Notes under the pieces: generated by a model | Told to the model about the DNA's origin: nothing | The model's input: only the letters and a program-made list of their open reading frames with translations | Databases searched by the model: none | Shown here: positions 43,597 through 53,319 of the stretch, one piece after another | Layout of the letters: every line of letters starts with the position of its first letter | How positions within the stretch are numbered: the first letter of the stretch is position 1 | From: Microbacterium sp. GCS4 | GTDB lineage: Bacteria > Actinomycetota > Actinomycetes > Actinomycetales > Microbacteriaceae | Direction of reading: 5' to 3' | Length of the DNA: 64,000 bases | Assembly: GCF_001262495.1 (NCBI RefSeq) | Contig: NZ_LGYE01000002.1 | Location: forward strand, 880,355 to 944,354 | Made by a program: the position numbers and the translations under genes

Positions 43597-46100
43597 TGCG
43601 CGTCCCGCTCTCGTGGTTGCGTGAATACGTCGATGTGGCAGCGGATGCGACGCCCGAGGACGTCCTCGCGGCGATGGTGTCTGTCGGGTTCGAGGAGGAG
43701 GACGTCCACCGCTTCGAGCTCCAGGGTCCGATCGTCGTCGGTCAGGTCGTCTCGCTCGAGCCCGAGCCCCAATCGAACGGCAAGACCATCAACTGGTGCC
43801 AGGTGGACGTGGGCGAGGAGCACGGCGGCGTGCGCGGCATCGTCTGCGGCGCGCACAACTTCACGGCCGGGGACAAGGTCGTGGTGACGCTCCCCGGGGC
43901 CGTGCTGCCCGGTCCGTTCCCGATCGCGGCGCGCAAGACCTACGGGCACGTGTCAGACGGCATGATCGCCTCGGCGCGTGAACTCGGTCTCGGCGACGAG
44001 CACAACGGAATCGTCGTGCTCTCGGACCTCGACCTCGACGCGCCGGTCGGCACCGATGCGATCGCGCTGCTCGGCCTCGACGACGTCGCGGTCGATGTGA
44101 ACGTCACCCCCGACCGCGGGTACGCGTTCTCGGTGCGCGGCATCGCCCGCGAGTACTCGCACGCGACGGGGGCGGAGTTCCGCGACCCCGCCGAGCGCGA
44201 CTTCGCCGAGCTGCAGCCGGGCGCCGGCCACACCGCGATCGTCGACGACACCGCTCCCGTGCGCGGCAAGGTCGGCGCGAGCGAGTTCGTCACCCGCGTC
44301 GTGCGCGGCGTGGATCCCTCGCGCCCGACTCCGCCATGGATGATCGCGCGGCTGTCGCTCGCGGGCATGCGCTCGCTGGGCGTGCTGATCGACATCACGA
44401 ACTACGTCATGCTCGAGATCGGCCAGCCGCTGCACGGCTACGACCTCGACAAGCTCGCGGGCGGCATCACGGTGCGCCGTGCGACGCCCGGAGAGAAAAT
44501 GACGACGCTGGACGGCCAGGAGCGCGTGCTTCACGTCGAGGACCTCCTGATCACGGACGAGTCCGGTCCGATCGGCCTCGCCGGCGTCATGGGCGGCGGC
44601 ACGACCGAGATGAGCGAGACGACGTCGAACGTCCTCATCGAGGCGGCGACCTTCGACCCGGTCACGATCGCCCGCACCGCGCGTCGGCACAAGCTGCCGA
44701 GCGAGGCGTCCAAGCGCTTCGAGCGCGGCGTCGACCCGCTCGTGCCGTTCGTCGCGGCCCGCCGCGCCGCCGACCTCATGGTCGAGCTCGCGGGGGGAAC
44801 GCTCACCGACGAGGGCGGCGCGTTGTTCGCCGAGGTGTTCGTCGCCGACATCGAGCTCCCCACCGGTTTCGTGCAGGGCCTGATCGGCGTCGACTACACG
44901 GATGCCGAGATCACCGGTGCGCTCCGCACGATCGGCGCCGAGGTCACCGACTCCGACGCCGGGTGGACCGTCATTCCACCGACCTGGCGGCCCGACCTCA
45001 CCGACAAGTGGTCCCTCGCGGAGGAGGTCGCCCGCATCCACGGGCTCGACCGCATCCCCTCTGTGCTGCCGACCCCGCCCTCGGGTCGTGGTCTCACGGT
45101 CCTGCAGCAGGGGCGTCGCCGTGTCGCGAACGCCCTCGCCGCGGCAGGGCTCGTCGAGACGCCGTCGTTCCCGTTCACGACCGACGCGCAGAACGACCTG
45201 CACGGCTCGCCCTCGGGGGAGCACGTGCCCAGCATCCGACTGGCGAACGCGCTCGACGGCGCAGCCCCCTTCCTGCGTCGTTCGCTCGTGCCCGGTCTGC
45301 TACAGATCGCGCACCGGAACATCTCGCGCGGCCTGACCGACCTCGCCCTGTTCGAGACCGGTGTCGTCTTCCTGCCCGAGCCCGGCGTCGAGTACGGCAC
45401 GGCCGAGGTCCCGCCCCTGGGGGTCCGTCCCTCCGACGAGACGCTCGCCGCGCTGAACGCCTCCATCCCGCCGCAGCACCGCCACGTGGCCGTGCTGCTC
45501 ACGGGCAATGTCGTGGCGCGTCAGCCCGGTCGCGCTGCGGAGGCCGCAGGTCTCAGCGAGGCCCTTGACGCTGTGCGCGTGATCGGTGAGGCCGCCGGCG
45601 TCACGATCGACGTCGCCCAGTCTCAGCGCGCCGCGCTGCACCCCGGACGCACCGGTGTGCTCACGGTCGGCGACGTCGAGGTCGGCTATGTGGGCGAGCT
45701 GCACCCGGATGTGGCGGCCGACGCGGATCTGCCGGGTCGGGCCACCGTGGTCGAGCTCGACCTCGACGGCATCCTGGCCCTTGCGGGAGAGAAGCCGATC
45801 GCCGCGTCGCTGTCGACCTTCCCGGCGGCGACGCAGGACGTCTCGCTCGTCGTGGGCGCCGATGTCCCCGCAGGCGACGTGAGCGCGGCCCTGGTCGAGG
45901 GCGCCGGCGCGCTGCTCGAGTCGGTGCGCCTGGTCGACGACTATCGTGGCGAGGGCATGGCCGAGGGCTCCAAGAGCCTGACGTTCGCGCTGCGCTTCCG
46001 CGCCGAGGATCGCACCCTCACCGCCGCGGAGGCCACGGAAGCCAAGCTCGCCGGCGTCGCGGTTGCCGCGGAGCGCTTCGGCGCCGTCATCCGCGACTGA
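43596..46100 (+). CDS. pheT: Phenylalanine-tRNA ligase beta subunit
   Basis: 834 residues. Begins MRVPLSWLREYVDV; the tRNA-binding EMAP-like domain (about 40-155) has CGAHNFTAGDKVVV. The B3/B4 editing domain is around 210-400 (FVTRVVRGVDPS, LDGYDLDKL-like GYDLDKLAGG), B5 around 410-480 and the catalytic-like B6/B7 after that. A C-terminal anticodon-binding FDX-ACB domain at about 740-834 has FPAATQDVSLVV and KSLTFALRFRAEDRTLT. Pairs with PheS. Confidence 0.97.
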   Translation: MRVPLSWLREYVDVAADATPEDVLAAMVSVGFEEEDVHRFELQGPIVVGQVVSLEPEPQSNGKTINWCQVDVGEEHGGVRGIVCGAHNFTAGDKVVVTLPGAVLPGPFPIAARKTYGHVSDGMIASARELGLGDEHNGIVVLSDLDLDAPVGTDAIALLGLDDVAVDVNVTPDRGYAFSVRGIAREYSHATGAEFRDPAERDFAELQPGAGHTAIVDDTAPVRGKVGASEFVTRVVRGVDPSRPTPPWMIARLSLAGMRSLGVLIDITNYVMLEIGQPLHGYDLDKLAGGITVRRATPGEKMTTLDGQERVLHVEDLLITDESGPIGLAGVMGGGTTEMSETTSNVLIEAATFDPVTIARTARRHKLPSEASKRFERGVDPLVPFVAARRAADLMVELAGGTLTDEGGALFAEVFVADIELPTGFVQGLIGVDYTDAEITGALRTIGAEVTDSDAGWTVIPPTWRPDLTDKWSLAEEVARIHGLDRIPSVLPTPPSGRGLTVLQQGRRRVANALAAAGLVETPSFPFTTDAQNDLHGSPSGEHVPSIRLANALDGAAPFLRRSLVPGLLQIAHRNISRGLTDLALFETGVVFLPEPGVEYGTAEVPPLGVRPSDETLAALNASIPPQHRHVAVLLTGNVVARQPGRAAEAAGLSEALDAVRVIGEAAGVTIDVAQSQRAALHPGRTGVLTVGDVEVGYVGELHPDVAADADLPGRATVVELDLDGILALAGEKPIAASLSTFPAATQDVSLVVGADVPAGDVSAALVEGAGALLESVRLVDDYRGEGMAEGSKSLTFALRFRAEDRTLTAAEATEAKLAGVAVAAERFGAVIRD

Positions 46101-46115
46101 GTCGCACAGTCAAGC

Positions 46116-46160
46116 GCATACGCCTCCTGCATCCCGTTCTGGGATGCAGGAGGCGTATGC
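46116..46160. repeat. 20-bp perfect inverted repeat between pheT and the toxin-antitoxin operon
   Basis: Arms GCATACGCCTCCTGCATCCC (46116-46135) and its exact complement (46141-46160) flank GTTCT. As RNA it is a strong hairpin and may terminate pheST. As DNA its right arm runs into TATGCT (46156-46161), a -10 box 6 nt before the antitoxin ATG, so it could also be the antitoxin's operator. Confidence 0.85.
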
Positions 46161-46167
46161 TGGCCCT

Positions 46168-46401
46168 ATGAGCACGCAGATCGCGGTACGGCTTCCTGAC
46201 ACGACGGTGTTCGCCCTGGACGCCATCGTGGCGTCGGGAGGGGCGTCGAGCCGCACCGCGCTGGTCACCATCGCGATTCAGCGCGAGCTGCGACGTCGGG
46301 CGGCCGAGAACGATGCCGGCATCCTCGCGCGCCGAGGCGCAGGCGACGATCTCGACGGACTCGTCGACTGGTTCGCCGGCAACGTCGAGATCGAGCGCTG
46401 A
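46168..46401 (+). CDS. MazE-like ribbon-helix-helix antitoxin
   Basis: 77 residues. Residues 1-45 fit a ribbon-helix-helix fold: strand IAVRLPDTTVFALD, helix, GASSRTALVTIAIQRELRRR. The C-terminal tail (about 50-77, DDLDGLVDWFAGNVE) is acidic and hydrophobic, typical of toxin-neutralising tails. The leaderless -10 sits 6 nt upstream; an in-frame ATG at 46144 lies within the palindrome and is less likely. The toxin gene follows after 1 nt. Confidence 0.82.
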   Translation: MSTQIAVRLPDTTVFALDAIVASGGASSRTALVTIAIQRELRRRAAENDAGILARRGAGDDLDGLVDWFAGNVEIER

Positions 46402-46402
46402 G

Positions 46403-46726
46403 GTGCGGGAGATCTGTCTCGCCAGACTCGACAAGACCCGGCCTGTCGTCGTGTTGACGCGGGAAGCGGCGAGAGCGGCGATGAGCAAGGTCACCGTGGC
46501 TCCCATCACCTCGACCGTCAAAGGGCTGAGCAGCGAGGTCCCTGTGGGCCCCGTCGACGGACTCGACCACCCGAGCGCGATCTCGATCGACAACACGATC
46601 ACCATCCCGGTATCCGCGCTGGGGCGCACTCTCGGGTACCTCTCCGAGTCGCAGGAGGCGCATCTGGCGCGGGCCGTGATCCTGGCGTTCGACCTGGATG
46701 CGCTCGTCATGACCGATCAGGAGTGA
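46403..46726 (+). CDS. MazF/PemK-like endoribonuclease toxin
   Basis: 107 residues from a GTG immediately after the antitoxin stop. Family features: REICLARLDKTRPVVVLTREAA, VTVAPITSTVKGLSSEVPVG (with the conserved Thr/Ser) and AISIDNTITIPVSALGRTLGYLS. It cleaves mRNA at short motifs when free of antitoxin; the sequence specificity is not visible. The N-terminus is a few residues shorter than the MazF norm (which starts RGEIW..DL). Confidence 0.87.
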   Translation: MREICLARLDKTRPVVVLTREAARAAMSKVTVAPITSTVKGLSSEVPVGPVDGLDHPSAISIDNTITIPVSALGRTLGYLSESQEAHLARAVILAFDLDALVMTDQE

Positions 46727-46735
46727 TCGCCGGTT

Positions 46736-46752
46736 CTCCGCTGTGAGCGGAG
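46736..46752 (+). terminator. Stem-loop after the toxin gene
   Basis: CTCCGCT/AGCGGAG, a 7-bp stem with a 3-nt loop, starting 9 nt after the toxin stop. Confidence 0.5.
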
Positions 46753-46792
46753 GCCCCTTCCGCTCGTCGGCGGATGCTGGTGACATGGGCTC

Positions 46793-47758
46793 ATGACGGA
46801 TGTGCTGATCCTCGGCGGAACGGGCTGGCTCTCGGGCCGCATCGCGCAGCGCTGGCTGCTCTCAGGCGCGACCGTGACGTGCCTCGCCCGCGGCGGGCGT
46901 CCTGCTCCCGAGGGGGCGTCGCTGATGATCGGCGACCGCGACGCCGCTGACGTGTTCGACCTCGTCGCCGCGCGCGACTGGGACCACGTGGTCGATGTCT
47001 CGTCCCGGGCCGATCACGTGCGCGCGGCCGTCGAGGCGCTCGGCGACCGCGCCGGGCGGTGGACGTATGTGTCGTCGATGTCCGTCTACGCCGACGACGC
47101 CACCCCGGATGCCGACGAGACGGCGCCTCTGCTCGCGGTGGCGCGGCCCGGCGACGGGTACGACTACGGCGCGGAGAAGGTCGCCGCCGAGATGGCTGTG
47201 AAGACCCTCGGCGATCGCGCACTGATCGTGCGTCCCGGGCTGATCGTCGGAGACGGCGACCCCAGCGACCGTTTCGGCTACTGGGCTGCCGCCTTCCTCC
47301 GCGACGGCGACGGGACGATCCTGCTGCCGGAGACACACGATCGCCTGACGCAGGTGATCGATGTCGATGACCTCGCCGACTTCATCGTGTCGACCTCGGC
47401 GACGGGCGCGGTGAACGCGATCGGCGACCGGCATCCGCTCGGCGACGTGATCGAGCGGGTGCGGACGGCCGCAGCGCACCGTGGCGACACCCGGACCGCC
47501 GGCGACGACTGGCTGCTCGCCCACGACGTGGAGTACTGGATGGGCGACCGGTCGCTGCCGCTGTGGCTTCCCGCCGAGATGACGGGATTCATGTCCCGGT
47601 CGAACGACCGGTACAGAGCCGCCGGGGGCGAGCTCAGGGACCTGGACGAGACGATCGCTCGCGTCATCGCCGACGAGAACGAGCGCGGCGTCGAACGCCC
47701 GCGACGTGCGGGCCTGACGCGAGACGACGAGCTCGAGCTGCTCAAGCTGCTCGGCTGA
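46793..47758 (+). CDS. NAD(P)-binding epimerase/reductase of the extended SDR type
   Basis: 321 residues. Rossmann motif LGGTGWLSGRIA at the N-terminus (GxxGxxG), DRDAADVFDLV, a strand ending WTYVSSMSVYADD and the YxxxK catalytic pair in DGYDYGAEKVAAE. The substrate is unknown; homologues are annotated only as NAD-dependent epimerase/dehydratase. It stands alone between the toxin-antitoxin and thiamine genes. Confidence 0.82.
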   Translation: MTDVLILGGTGWLSGRIAQRWLLSGATVTCLARGGRPAPEGASLMIGDRDAADVFDLVAARDWDHVVDVSSRADHVRAAVEALGDRAGRWTYVSSMSVYADDATPDADETAPLLAVARPGDGYDYGAEKVAAEMAVKTLGDRALIVRPGLIVGDGDPSDRFGYWAAAFLRDGDGTILLPETHDRLTQVIDVDDLADFIVSTSATGAVNAIGDRHPLGDVIERVRTAAAHRGDTRTAGDDWLLAHDVEYWMGDRSLPLWLPAEMTGFMSRSNDRYRAAGGELRDLDETIARVIADENERGVERPRRAGLTRDDELELLKLLG

Positions 47759-47815
47759 CACGCGCGCCACGACCTCGGGGGGAGACCGGTCGCACATCGC
47801 TAGACTGCGATCAGT

Positions 47816-47890
47816 GACACGGGGTGCCGCAACCGCGGCTGAGAACAGACCCGTCGAACCTGATCTAGTTCGTACTAGCGAAGGGATGTC
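47816..47890 (+). promoter_or_regulatory. TPP riboswitch (THI element) upstream of thiM
   Basis: Conserved core present in order: GGGGTGC (47821-47827), GGCTGAGA, then ACCCGTCGAACCTGATCTAG and AGCGAAGGGATG. P1 is closed by GACA (47816-47819) with TGTC (47887-47890). The thiM ribosome-binding site (AAGGGA, 47881-47886) lies inside the 3' side of the element, so thiamine pyrophosphate binding should hide it and block translation. A TAGACT -10 at 47801-47806 starts the transcript. Confidence 0.95.
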
Positions 47891-47893
47891 GCA

Positions 47894-48742
47894 ATGAGCG
47901 ATCTTCTGCGTCCGCATACCACCTCGACCTCGGCGGTCGGCGCCGCGGAGCTGCTGTCGGCTCTGCGTGAAGCACCGCCCTTGACCCACTGCATCACGAA
48001 CACCGTGGTGACCGGATTCACGGCCAACGTGCTGCTCGCACTCGGCGCTGCGCCGGCGATGGTCGACATCGTCGGAGAATCCGGCATGTTCGCCGGCGTC
48101 GCCTCCGGACTGCTGGTGAATCTCGGCACGCCGACGCCCGAGCAGCGGGCCGCGAGCGTCGAGGCCGCAGCCGCCGCCGGGCTCGCCGGCACACCGTGGG
48201 TGCTCGACCCCGTGGCGATCGGCGCGCTGCCGATCCGCACCGCACTCGCGCACGAGCTGCTCTCCGCCGGGCCGACCGCGGTGCGCGGCAACGCCTCCGA
48301 GATCCTCGCGCTCGCGGGAGAGAGCGGCGGCGGACGCGGAGTCGACGCCACCGACACGACGGATGCTGCGGCCGAGTCGGCGATCGGGCTGGCTCGGCGC
48401 TCCGGTGTCGTGATCGCTGTCTCAGGACCGATCGACCTCCTCACGAACGGGGAGCGGATGCTGCGGATCGAGAACGGCCATGAGCTCCTCACCCGCGTCA
48501 CCGGCGGAGGCTGCGCTCTGGGGGCCGTGATGGCGGCCTTCCTCGGCGCGGCCCGGGCGACCGGCGCCGAGGCGCTGACCGCCGTCGGCGCGGCGACGCT
48601 CGTCTACACGATCGCTGCGGAGCGGGCGGCCCGTACCGCATCAGGTCCGGGCAGCTTCGCGGTCGCTCTGCTCGACGCGCTCGCTGGACTCGCCCCCGAG
48701 GATCTGGCGGACGCCGCACGCGTCGAGGAGGTCGCGCTGTGA
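47894..48742 (+). CDS. thiM: Hydroxyethylthiazole kinase
   Basis: Phosphorylates salvaged thiazole (HET) with ATP. 282 residues of ribokinase-like fold. Motifs: [53 protein letters not shown] and [16 protein letters not shown]. Controlled by the TPP riboswitch; GTGA overlap with the fusion gene. Confidence 0.95.
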   Translation: MSDLLRPHTTSTSAVGAAELLSALREAPPLTHCITNTVVTGFTANVLLALGAAPAMVDIVGESGMFAGVASGLLVNLGTPTPEQRAASVEAAAAAGLAGTPWVLDPVAIGALPIRTALAHELLSAGPTAVRGNASEILALAGESGGGRGVDATDTTDAAAESAIGLARRSGVVIAVSGPIDLLTNGERMLRIENGHELLTRVTGGGCALGAVMAAFLGAARATGAEALTAVGAATLVYTIAAERAARTASGPGSFAVALLDALAGLAPEDLADAARVEEVAL

Positions 48743-50865
48743 TCGCCGACCTGTCGCTGTACCTCGTGACGGACCCGGTGCTCTGCGGCGATCGCGGGGT
48801 CGTCGAGACCGTGCGTCGAGCGGTCGACGGAGGCGTGCGCATCGTGCAGCTCCGTGACAAGCAGGCCACCGACGCCGAGATCACGGTGCAACTCGTCGAG
48901 CTCTCCGAAGCGATCGACGGGCGTGCGCTGCTGCTCGTCAACGACCGGTTGGATGCCGCGCTCGCCGCGCGATCGCTGGGCGCCCGCGTCGACGGAGTGC
49001 ACCTCGGACAGGGCGACGCCTCGGTTCTCCGCGCCCGAGCCGAGCTGGGCCCGGACGCCCTGATCGGTCTGACCGCGAACACGCTCGAGCATCTCGCTGC
49101 GGTGGCCGCGCTCCCGTCCGGGACGGTCGACTATCTCGGGGTGGGCGTGATCCGCCCCACGAGCACCAAGCCCGACCATCCGCCGGCACTCGGCGTCGAG
49201 GGGTTCCGCGCCATCGCCGTGGCCAGCCCGCTGCCCTGCGTCGCGATCGGGGGAGTCGGGATCGACGACGTCGCCACGCTCCGCCGCGTCGGCGCCGCGG
49301 GAGTCGCCGTGGTCTCGGCGCTGTGCGCCGCCCCCGACCCCGCATCCGCGGCGGCGGCGTTCCTCTCGGAGTGGCGGAGCGCCGGCATCCCTCGCGTCCT
49401 GAGCATCGCCGGCAGCGACCCGTCCGGGGGAGCCGGCATCCAGGCCGACCTCAAGTCGATCGCCGCGAACGGCGGGTACGGCATGGCGGCCGTGACCGCG
49501 CTCACCGCGCAGAACACGCAGGGGGTGCGCGATGTGCACGTGCCACCCGCCGACTTCCTGCGCGCGCAGCTCGACGCGATCTCCGAGGACATCGTCGTCG
49601 ACGCCGTGAAGATCGGGATGCTCGCGGATGCCGACGTCATCCGGGTCGTCGCCGACTGGCTCGACGCGGTGCACCCGCCCATCGTGGTGCTCGACCCGGT
49701 CATGGTGGCGACGAGCGGAGACCGACTGCTCGACGCCGACGCGGAATCGGCGCTGGCGCGGCTGCTCGCACGCGCACACCTGGTGACGCCGAACCTCCCC
49801 GAGCTCGCGGTGCTCACGGGCCGCGCGGTCGACGGGTGGGACGACGCGCTCACCGCAGCACAGGACCTGTCGCAGCGGATCGGCGTCGCCGTGCTCGTGA
49901 AGGGCGGGCATCTCCCCGGCGACGACGTGCCCGACGCGCTCGTCGACGCGAGCCGAGGCGGTCTTCGTGAGTTCGGGGGGACGCGGATCTCCACCGAGAA
50001 CACCCATGGCACGGGATGCTCGCTCTCCGCCGCCCTCGCGACACGCCTGGCCCGCGGTGACGGGCCGGTCGACGCGGTGTCGTCGGCGCGCGACTGGCTG
50101 CGCGGATCCCTGCGCGCGAGCGGTGCGCTGCACGTCGGCCGTGGGCGCGGTCCTGTGAATCACTTCTCGGCGCTGTGGGAGAGCGGAGGCGTGTCGCGTC
50201 CGTCCCCCGAGGAGGTCCGCACCGACTGGTGGGAGGCCATCGCGCCGCACCGCGCGGGCATCGACGACCTGCCGTTCATCCGTGCGCTCGCCGCAGGGAC
50301 CCTCGACCGTGCGCCGTTCCTGTTCTATCTGCAGCAGGACGCTCTGTACCTGCGGGAGTACGCGCGTGTGCTCGCAGAGGCCTCGCGGCGCGCCCCGACA
50401 TCGGCCGAGCAGGCGTTCTGGGCGGACTCCGCGCGCGGGGCGATCGCCGGCGAGCTCGAACTGCACGCCTCGTGGCTGACCCCGCAGCGGCGCGCGGACG
50501 ACGCGATCTTCGCCGCCGACCCGGCGCCGTCGACCACCGCCTATCTCGACCACCTGCGCTCGGTCGCGTTCGGTGGCGACTACGCCGAACTCGTCGCGGC
50601 CGTGCTGCCCTGCTTCTGGCTGTACGCGGATCTCGGTCGGCGACTGCACGCGGGCGAGCTCGATGCCGCCGCGCTCGACCCCGAGCACCCCTATGCTGAC
50701 TGGCTGGCCACCTACGCCGACCCCGCGTTCGAGGAGGCGACCGAGCGGGCCATCGAGTACACCATGCGCGCGGCGTCCGCCGCGGATGCCCCAGGCCGGG
50801 CGCGCATGCTCCGTGCCTTCGAGATCTCGAGCGCCCACGAGCTCGCCTTCTTCGCGGCACCATGA
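48739..50865 (+). CDS. Trifunctional ThiE-ThiD-TenA fusion
   Basis: 708 residues with three complete domains. ThiE (about 1-210): [49 protein letters not shown]; joins thiazole and pyrimidine phosphates. ThiD (about 219-475): [53 protein letters not shown]; phosphorylates HMP and HMP-P. TenA (about 491-708): thiaminase II-like four-helix bundle with [20 protein letters not shown] and Cys about 625 in [12 protein letters not shown]; recovers pyrimidine from degraded thiamine. With ThiM this gives full salvage in two proteins. Confidence 0.93.
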   Translation: MIADLSLYLVTDPVLCGDRGVVETVRRAVDGGVRIVQLRDKQATDAEITVQLVELSEAIDGRALLLVNDRLDAALAARSLGARVDGVHLGQGDASVLRARAELGPDALIGLTANTLEHLAAVAALPSGTVDYLGVGVIRPTSTKPDHPPALGVEGFRAIAVASPLPCVAIGGVGIDDVATLRRVGAAGVAVVSALCAAPDPASAAAAFLSEWRSAGIPRVLSIAGSDPSGGAGIQADLKSIAANGGYGMAAVTALTAQNTQGVRDVHVPPADFLRAQLDAISEDIVVDAVKIGMLADADVIRVVADWLDAVHPPIVVLDPVMVATSGDRLLDADAESALARLLARAHLVTPNLPELAVLTGRAVDGWDDALTAAQDLSQRIGVAVLVKGGHLPGDDVPDALVDASRGGLREFGGTRISTENTHGTGCSLSAALATRLARGDGPVDAVSSARDWLRGSLRASGALHVGRGRGPVNHFSALWESGGVSRPSPEEVRTDWWEAIAPHRAGIDDLPFIRALAAGTLDRAPFLFYLQQDALYLREYARVLAEASRRAPTSAEQAFWADSARGAIAGELELHASWLTPQRRADDAIFAADPAPSTTAYLDHLRSVAFGGDYAELVAAVLPCFWLYADLGRRLHAGELDAAALDPEHPYADWLATYADPAFEEATERAIEYTMRAASAADAPGRARMLRAFEISSAHELAFFAAP

Positions 50866-50875
50866 CGTCGCTGAT

Positions 50876-50911
50876 TTGCGTGCGCCGCGCGGCGCGCGCT
50901 ATCGTCGCGGC
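50876..50911 (+). promoter_or_regulatory. Promoter for a leaderless transcript starting at the Arg-rich leader ORF
   Basis: TTGCGT (50876-50881), an 18-nt spacer and TATCGT (50900-50905), then 6 nt to the ATG at 50912. This places the transcript start on the A of the start codon. Confidence 0.6.
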
Positions 50912-50995
50912 ATGCCTTCGGCCGACTCCGCCACCCTGACGCTCGCCCCGAGCGTCATCGTCGTGCGCCGACGCCGCGGCGGCCGCCGACTCTAG
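50912..50995 (+). CDS. Candidate arginine-sensing leader peptide before argC
   Basis: A 27-codon ORF: MPSADSATLTLAPSVIVV followed by RRRRGGRRL and a TAG stop. Six of the last nine residues are arginine, encoded CGC/CGA. It begins at a promoter whose -10 is 6 nt upstream, so it would be translated as the first codons of a leaderless message. The stop is 111 nt before argC. Within it GACGCTC/GAGCGTC (50938-50956) forms a hairpin. The pattern matches amino-acid-run leader peptides that attenuate biosynthetic operons. Too small to support by homology from here. Confidence 0.6.
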   Translation: MPSADSATLTLAPSVIVVRRRRGGRRL

Positions 50996-51094
50996 GCGAC
51001 CCCGCGCTCCTGCTTGCCATCCGGCGGTCGAGTGCCGGTGTCGCCGCCCCGGCCCCCGACACTGCACCCCCGTTTCCGCGAGGGGTCCGACCGT

Positions 51095-51106
51095 TAAGGT
51101 AGAAGC
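51095..51106 (+). promoter_or_regulatory. Second leaderless-type -10 directly before argC
   Basis: TAAGGT (51095-51100) lies 6 nt before the argC ATG, and TTTCCG (51073-51078) is a weak -35 with 16-nt spacing. The same bases (AAGGTAGAAG) could instead act as a ribosome-binding site for a transcript from the upstream promoter. Confidence 0.45.
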
Positions 51107-52165
51107 ATGACGTATTCCGTCGCCGTCTCCGGCGCATCCGGCTATGCGGGCGGCGAGATCCTACGCCTCCTGGCGGCGCATCCCGACATCGAGATCCGCA
51201 CCGTCACGGCGCACTCGAACGCCGGCCAGCCGCTCGTCCAGCACCAGCCGCATCTGCGCTCGCTCTCGCACCTCACCCTGCAGGACACGACGCCCGAGAT
51301 CCTCGCCGGACACGACATCGTGGTCCTCGCGCTGCCGCACGGCCAGTCGGGCCAGTACACGGATGCTCTGGGCGAGACCGCACTCGTGATCGACGCGGGA
51401 GCCGACCACCGTCTCACCGCATCCGACGCGTGGGACGCGTTCTACGGCGGGACCTTCCACGAGCCCTGGACATACGGCGTTCCCGAGCTCCTTGTGGGTG
51501 GCGCCAAGCAGCGCGAAGCGCTCCGTGGCGCGACCCGCATCGCCGCACCCGGCTGCAACGCCTCGACCGTGAGCCTCAGTCTCGCTCCCGGTGTCGCGGC
51601 GGGCGTGATCGACGCGGGCGACATCGTCTCGGTCCTCGCCGTCGGCCCCTCGGGGGCGGGAAAGAGCCTGAAGACGAATCTGCTGGGCAGCGAGATCCTC
51701 GGCACGGCCAACCCCTACGCGGTCGGCGGTACGCACCGGCACATCCCCGAGATCCGGCAGGCGCTCGCCGCGGCATCCGGCCGTCCGTCGACCGACGAGA
51801 GCATCCGCATCTCCTTCACGCCTGTGATCGTGCCGATGGCGCGGGGCATCCTCGCCACCTCCACCGCCCCGATCTCCGAGGGCGTGAGCGACGCCGAGAT
51901 CCGCGCCGCATGGGAGTCCGCCTACGGCGATGAGACCTTCGTGCAGCTGCTTCCCGCGGGCGAGTTCCCGCGCACCGCCGACGTGCTGGGTGCGAACACC
52001 GCGCTGATGGGTCTCGCGATCGATCGCGCGGCGAACCGGGTGACCGTCGTGACCGCGGTCGACAATCTCGTCAAGGGCACCGCCGGCGCTGCCGTCCAAT
52101 CCATGAACCTCGCGCTGGGCCTCCCCGAGGACCGCGCCCTCTCAGTGAACGGAGTCGCGCCGTGA
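51107..52165 (+). CDS. argC: N-acetyl-gamma-glutamyl-phosphate reductase
   Basis: NADPH-dependent third step of arginine synthesis. 352 residues. Rossmann motif [15 protein letters not shown] at the N-terminus; catalytic Cys150 in [28 protein letters not shown] carries the catalytic His. First structural gene of argCJBDFH, each overlapping the next by 1-4 nt. Confidence 0.96.
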   Translation: MTYSVAVSGASGYAGGEILRLLAAHPDIEIRTVTAHSNAGQPLVQHQPHLRSLSHLTLQDTTPEILAGHDIVVLALPHGQSGQYTDALGETALVIDAGADHRLTASDAWDAFYGGTFHEPWTYGVPELLVGGAKQREALRGATRIAAPGCNASTVSLSLAPGVAAGVIDAGDIVSVLAVGPSGAGKSLKTNLLGSEILGTANPYAVGGTHRHIPEIRQALAAASGRPSTDESIRISFTPVIVPMARGILATSTAPISEGVSDAEIRAAWESAYGDETFVQLLPAGEFPRTADVLGANTALMGLAIDRAANRVTVVTAVDNLVKGTAGAAVQSMNLALGLPEDRALSVNGVAP

Positions 52166-53319
52166 GCGTCACCGCCCCCGCAGGATTCGAGGCGGCCGGA
52201 GTCGCCGCCGGTCTCAAGTCGACCGGCAAGCCCGACGTCGCGGTCGTCGTCAACCGCGGTCCCCGCAAGGTCGGCGCGGCCGTCTTCACCAGCAACCGCG
52301 CCAAGGCCAATCCCATCATCTGGTCGCAGCAGGCGGTCGCCGACCGTGTCGTCGAGGCCGTTGTCCTGAACTCCGGCGGGGCGAACTGCTTCACCGGGAG
52401 CTTCGGCTTCCAGACCACGCATCAGACGGCCGAGAAGGCCGCCGAGCTGCTGGGCGTCAGCGCGGGCGATGTGCTCGTGTGCTCCACCGGGCTCATCGGC
52501 GTCGGCGACGAGGTGTTCCGCAGCAAGGTCCTGGCGGGCACCGAGCAGGCGATCGCCGAGCTGTCGTCCGAGGGCGGCCAGGTCGCCGCCGAGGCCATCA
52601 TGACCACGGACAGCGTCTCCAAGACCGCGGCCGTCTCCCGCGACGGCTGGACGATCGGCGGCATGGCGAAGGGCGCGGGAATGCTCGCCCCGGGGCTCGC
52701 CACGATGCTCGTCGTGATCACGACGGATGCCGTGCTCGAGCCGCTCGAGGCGGATGCCGCGCTCCGCGCCGCGACCGGCACCACGTTCGACCGCCTCGAC
52801 TCCGACGGCTGCATGTCGACCAACGACCAGGTGACACTGCTCGCGAACGGCGCGTCGGGCGTCGCACCGTCCCTCGACGACTTCGGCGCAGCCCTGCGCG
52901 AACTGTGCCAGGAGCTCGCCGTCAAGCTGCAGGGAGACGCCGAGGGCGCGAGCCACGACATCACGATCGAGGTCACGCACGCGGCATCCGAGTCCGACGC
53001 GGTCGAAGTGGGCCGCTCGGTCGCCCGGAACAACCTCTTCAAGGCCGCGATCTTCGGCAACGACCCCAACTGGGGGCGTGTGCTCGCCGCGATCGGGACG
53101 ACCGGCGCCCGGTTCGACCCCTACGACGTCGACGTGTGGATGAACGGCGTGCGCGTGTGCAGCGAGGGCGGCCCCGACCGCCCGCGCGATGAGGTCGATC
53201 TCACGCCGCGTGCCACTCACCTCGTGATCGACCTCAAGGTCGGCGACACCACCGCGACGATCCTCACGAACGACCTCACCCACGACTACGTGCACGAGAA
53301 CAGCGCGTACGCCTCATGA
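52162..53319 (+). CDS. argJ: Bifunctional ornithine acetyltransferase/N-acetylglutamate synthase
   Basis: 385 residues. Self-cleaves between Ala and the nucleophile Thr181 (APGLATMLV) into alpha and beta chains, then cycles acetyl groups from acetylornithine to glutamate. Other motifs: [27 protein letters not shown] and [10 protein letters not shown]. The presence of ArgJ implies the economical acetyl-cycling pathway, so a separate ArgE is not required. GTG start overlapping argC. Confidence 0.95.
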   Translation: MSVTAPAGFEAAGVAAGLKSTGKPDVAVVVNRGPRKVGAAVFTSNRAKANPIIWSQQAVADRVVEAVVLNSGGANCFTGSFGFQTTHQTAEKAAELLGVSAGDVLVCSTGLIGVGDEVFRSKVLAGTEQAIAELSSEGGQVAAEAIMTTDSVSKTAAVSRDGWTIGGMAKGAGMLAPGLATMLVVITTDAVLEPLEADAALRAATGTTFDRLDSDGCMSTNDQVTLLANGASGVAPSLDDFGAALRELCQELAVKLQGDAEGASHDITIEVTHAASESDAVEVGRSVARNNLFKAAIFGNDPNWGRVLAAIGTTGARFDPYDVDVWMNGVRVCSEGGPDRPRDEVDLTPRATHLVIDLKVGDTTATILTNDLTHDYVHENSAYAS

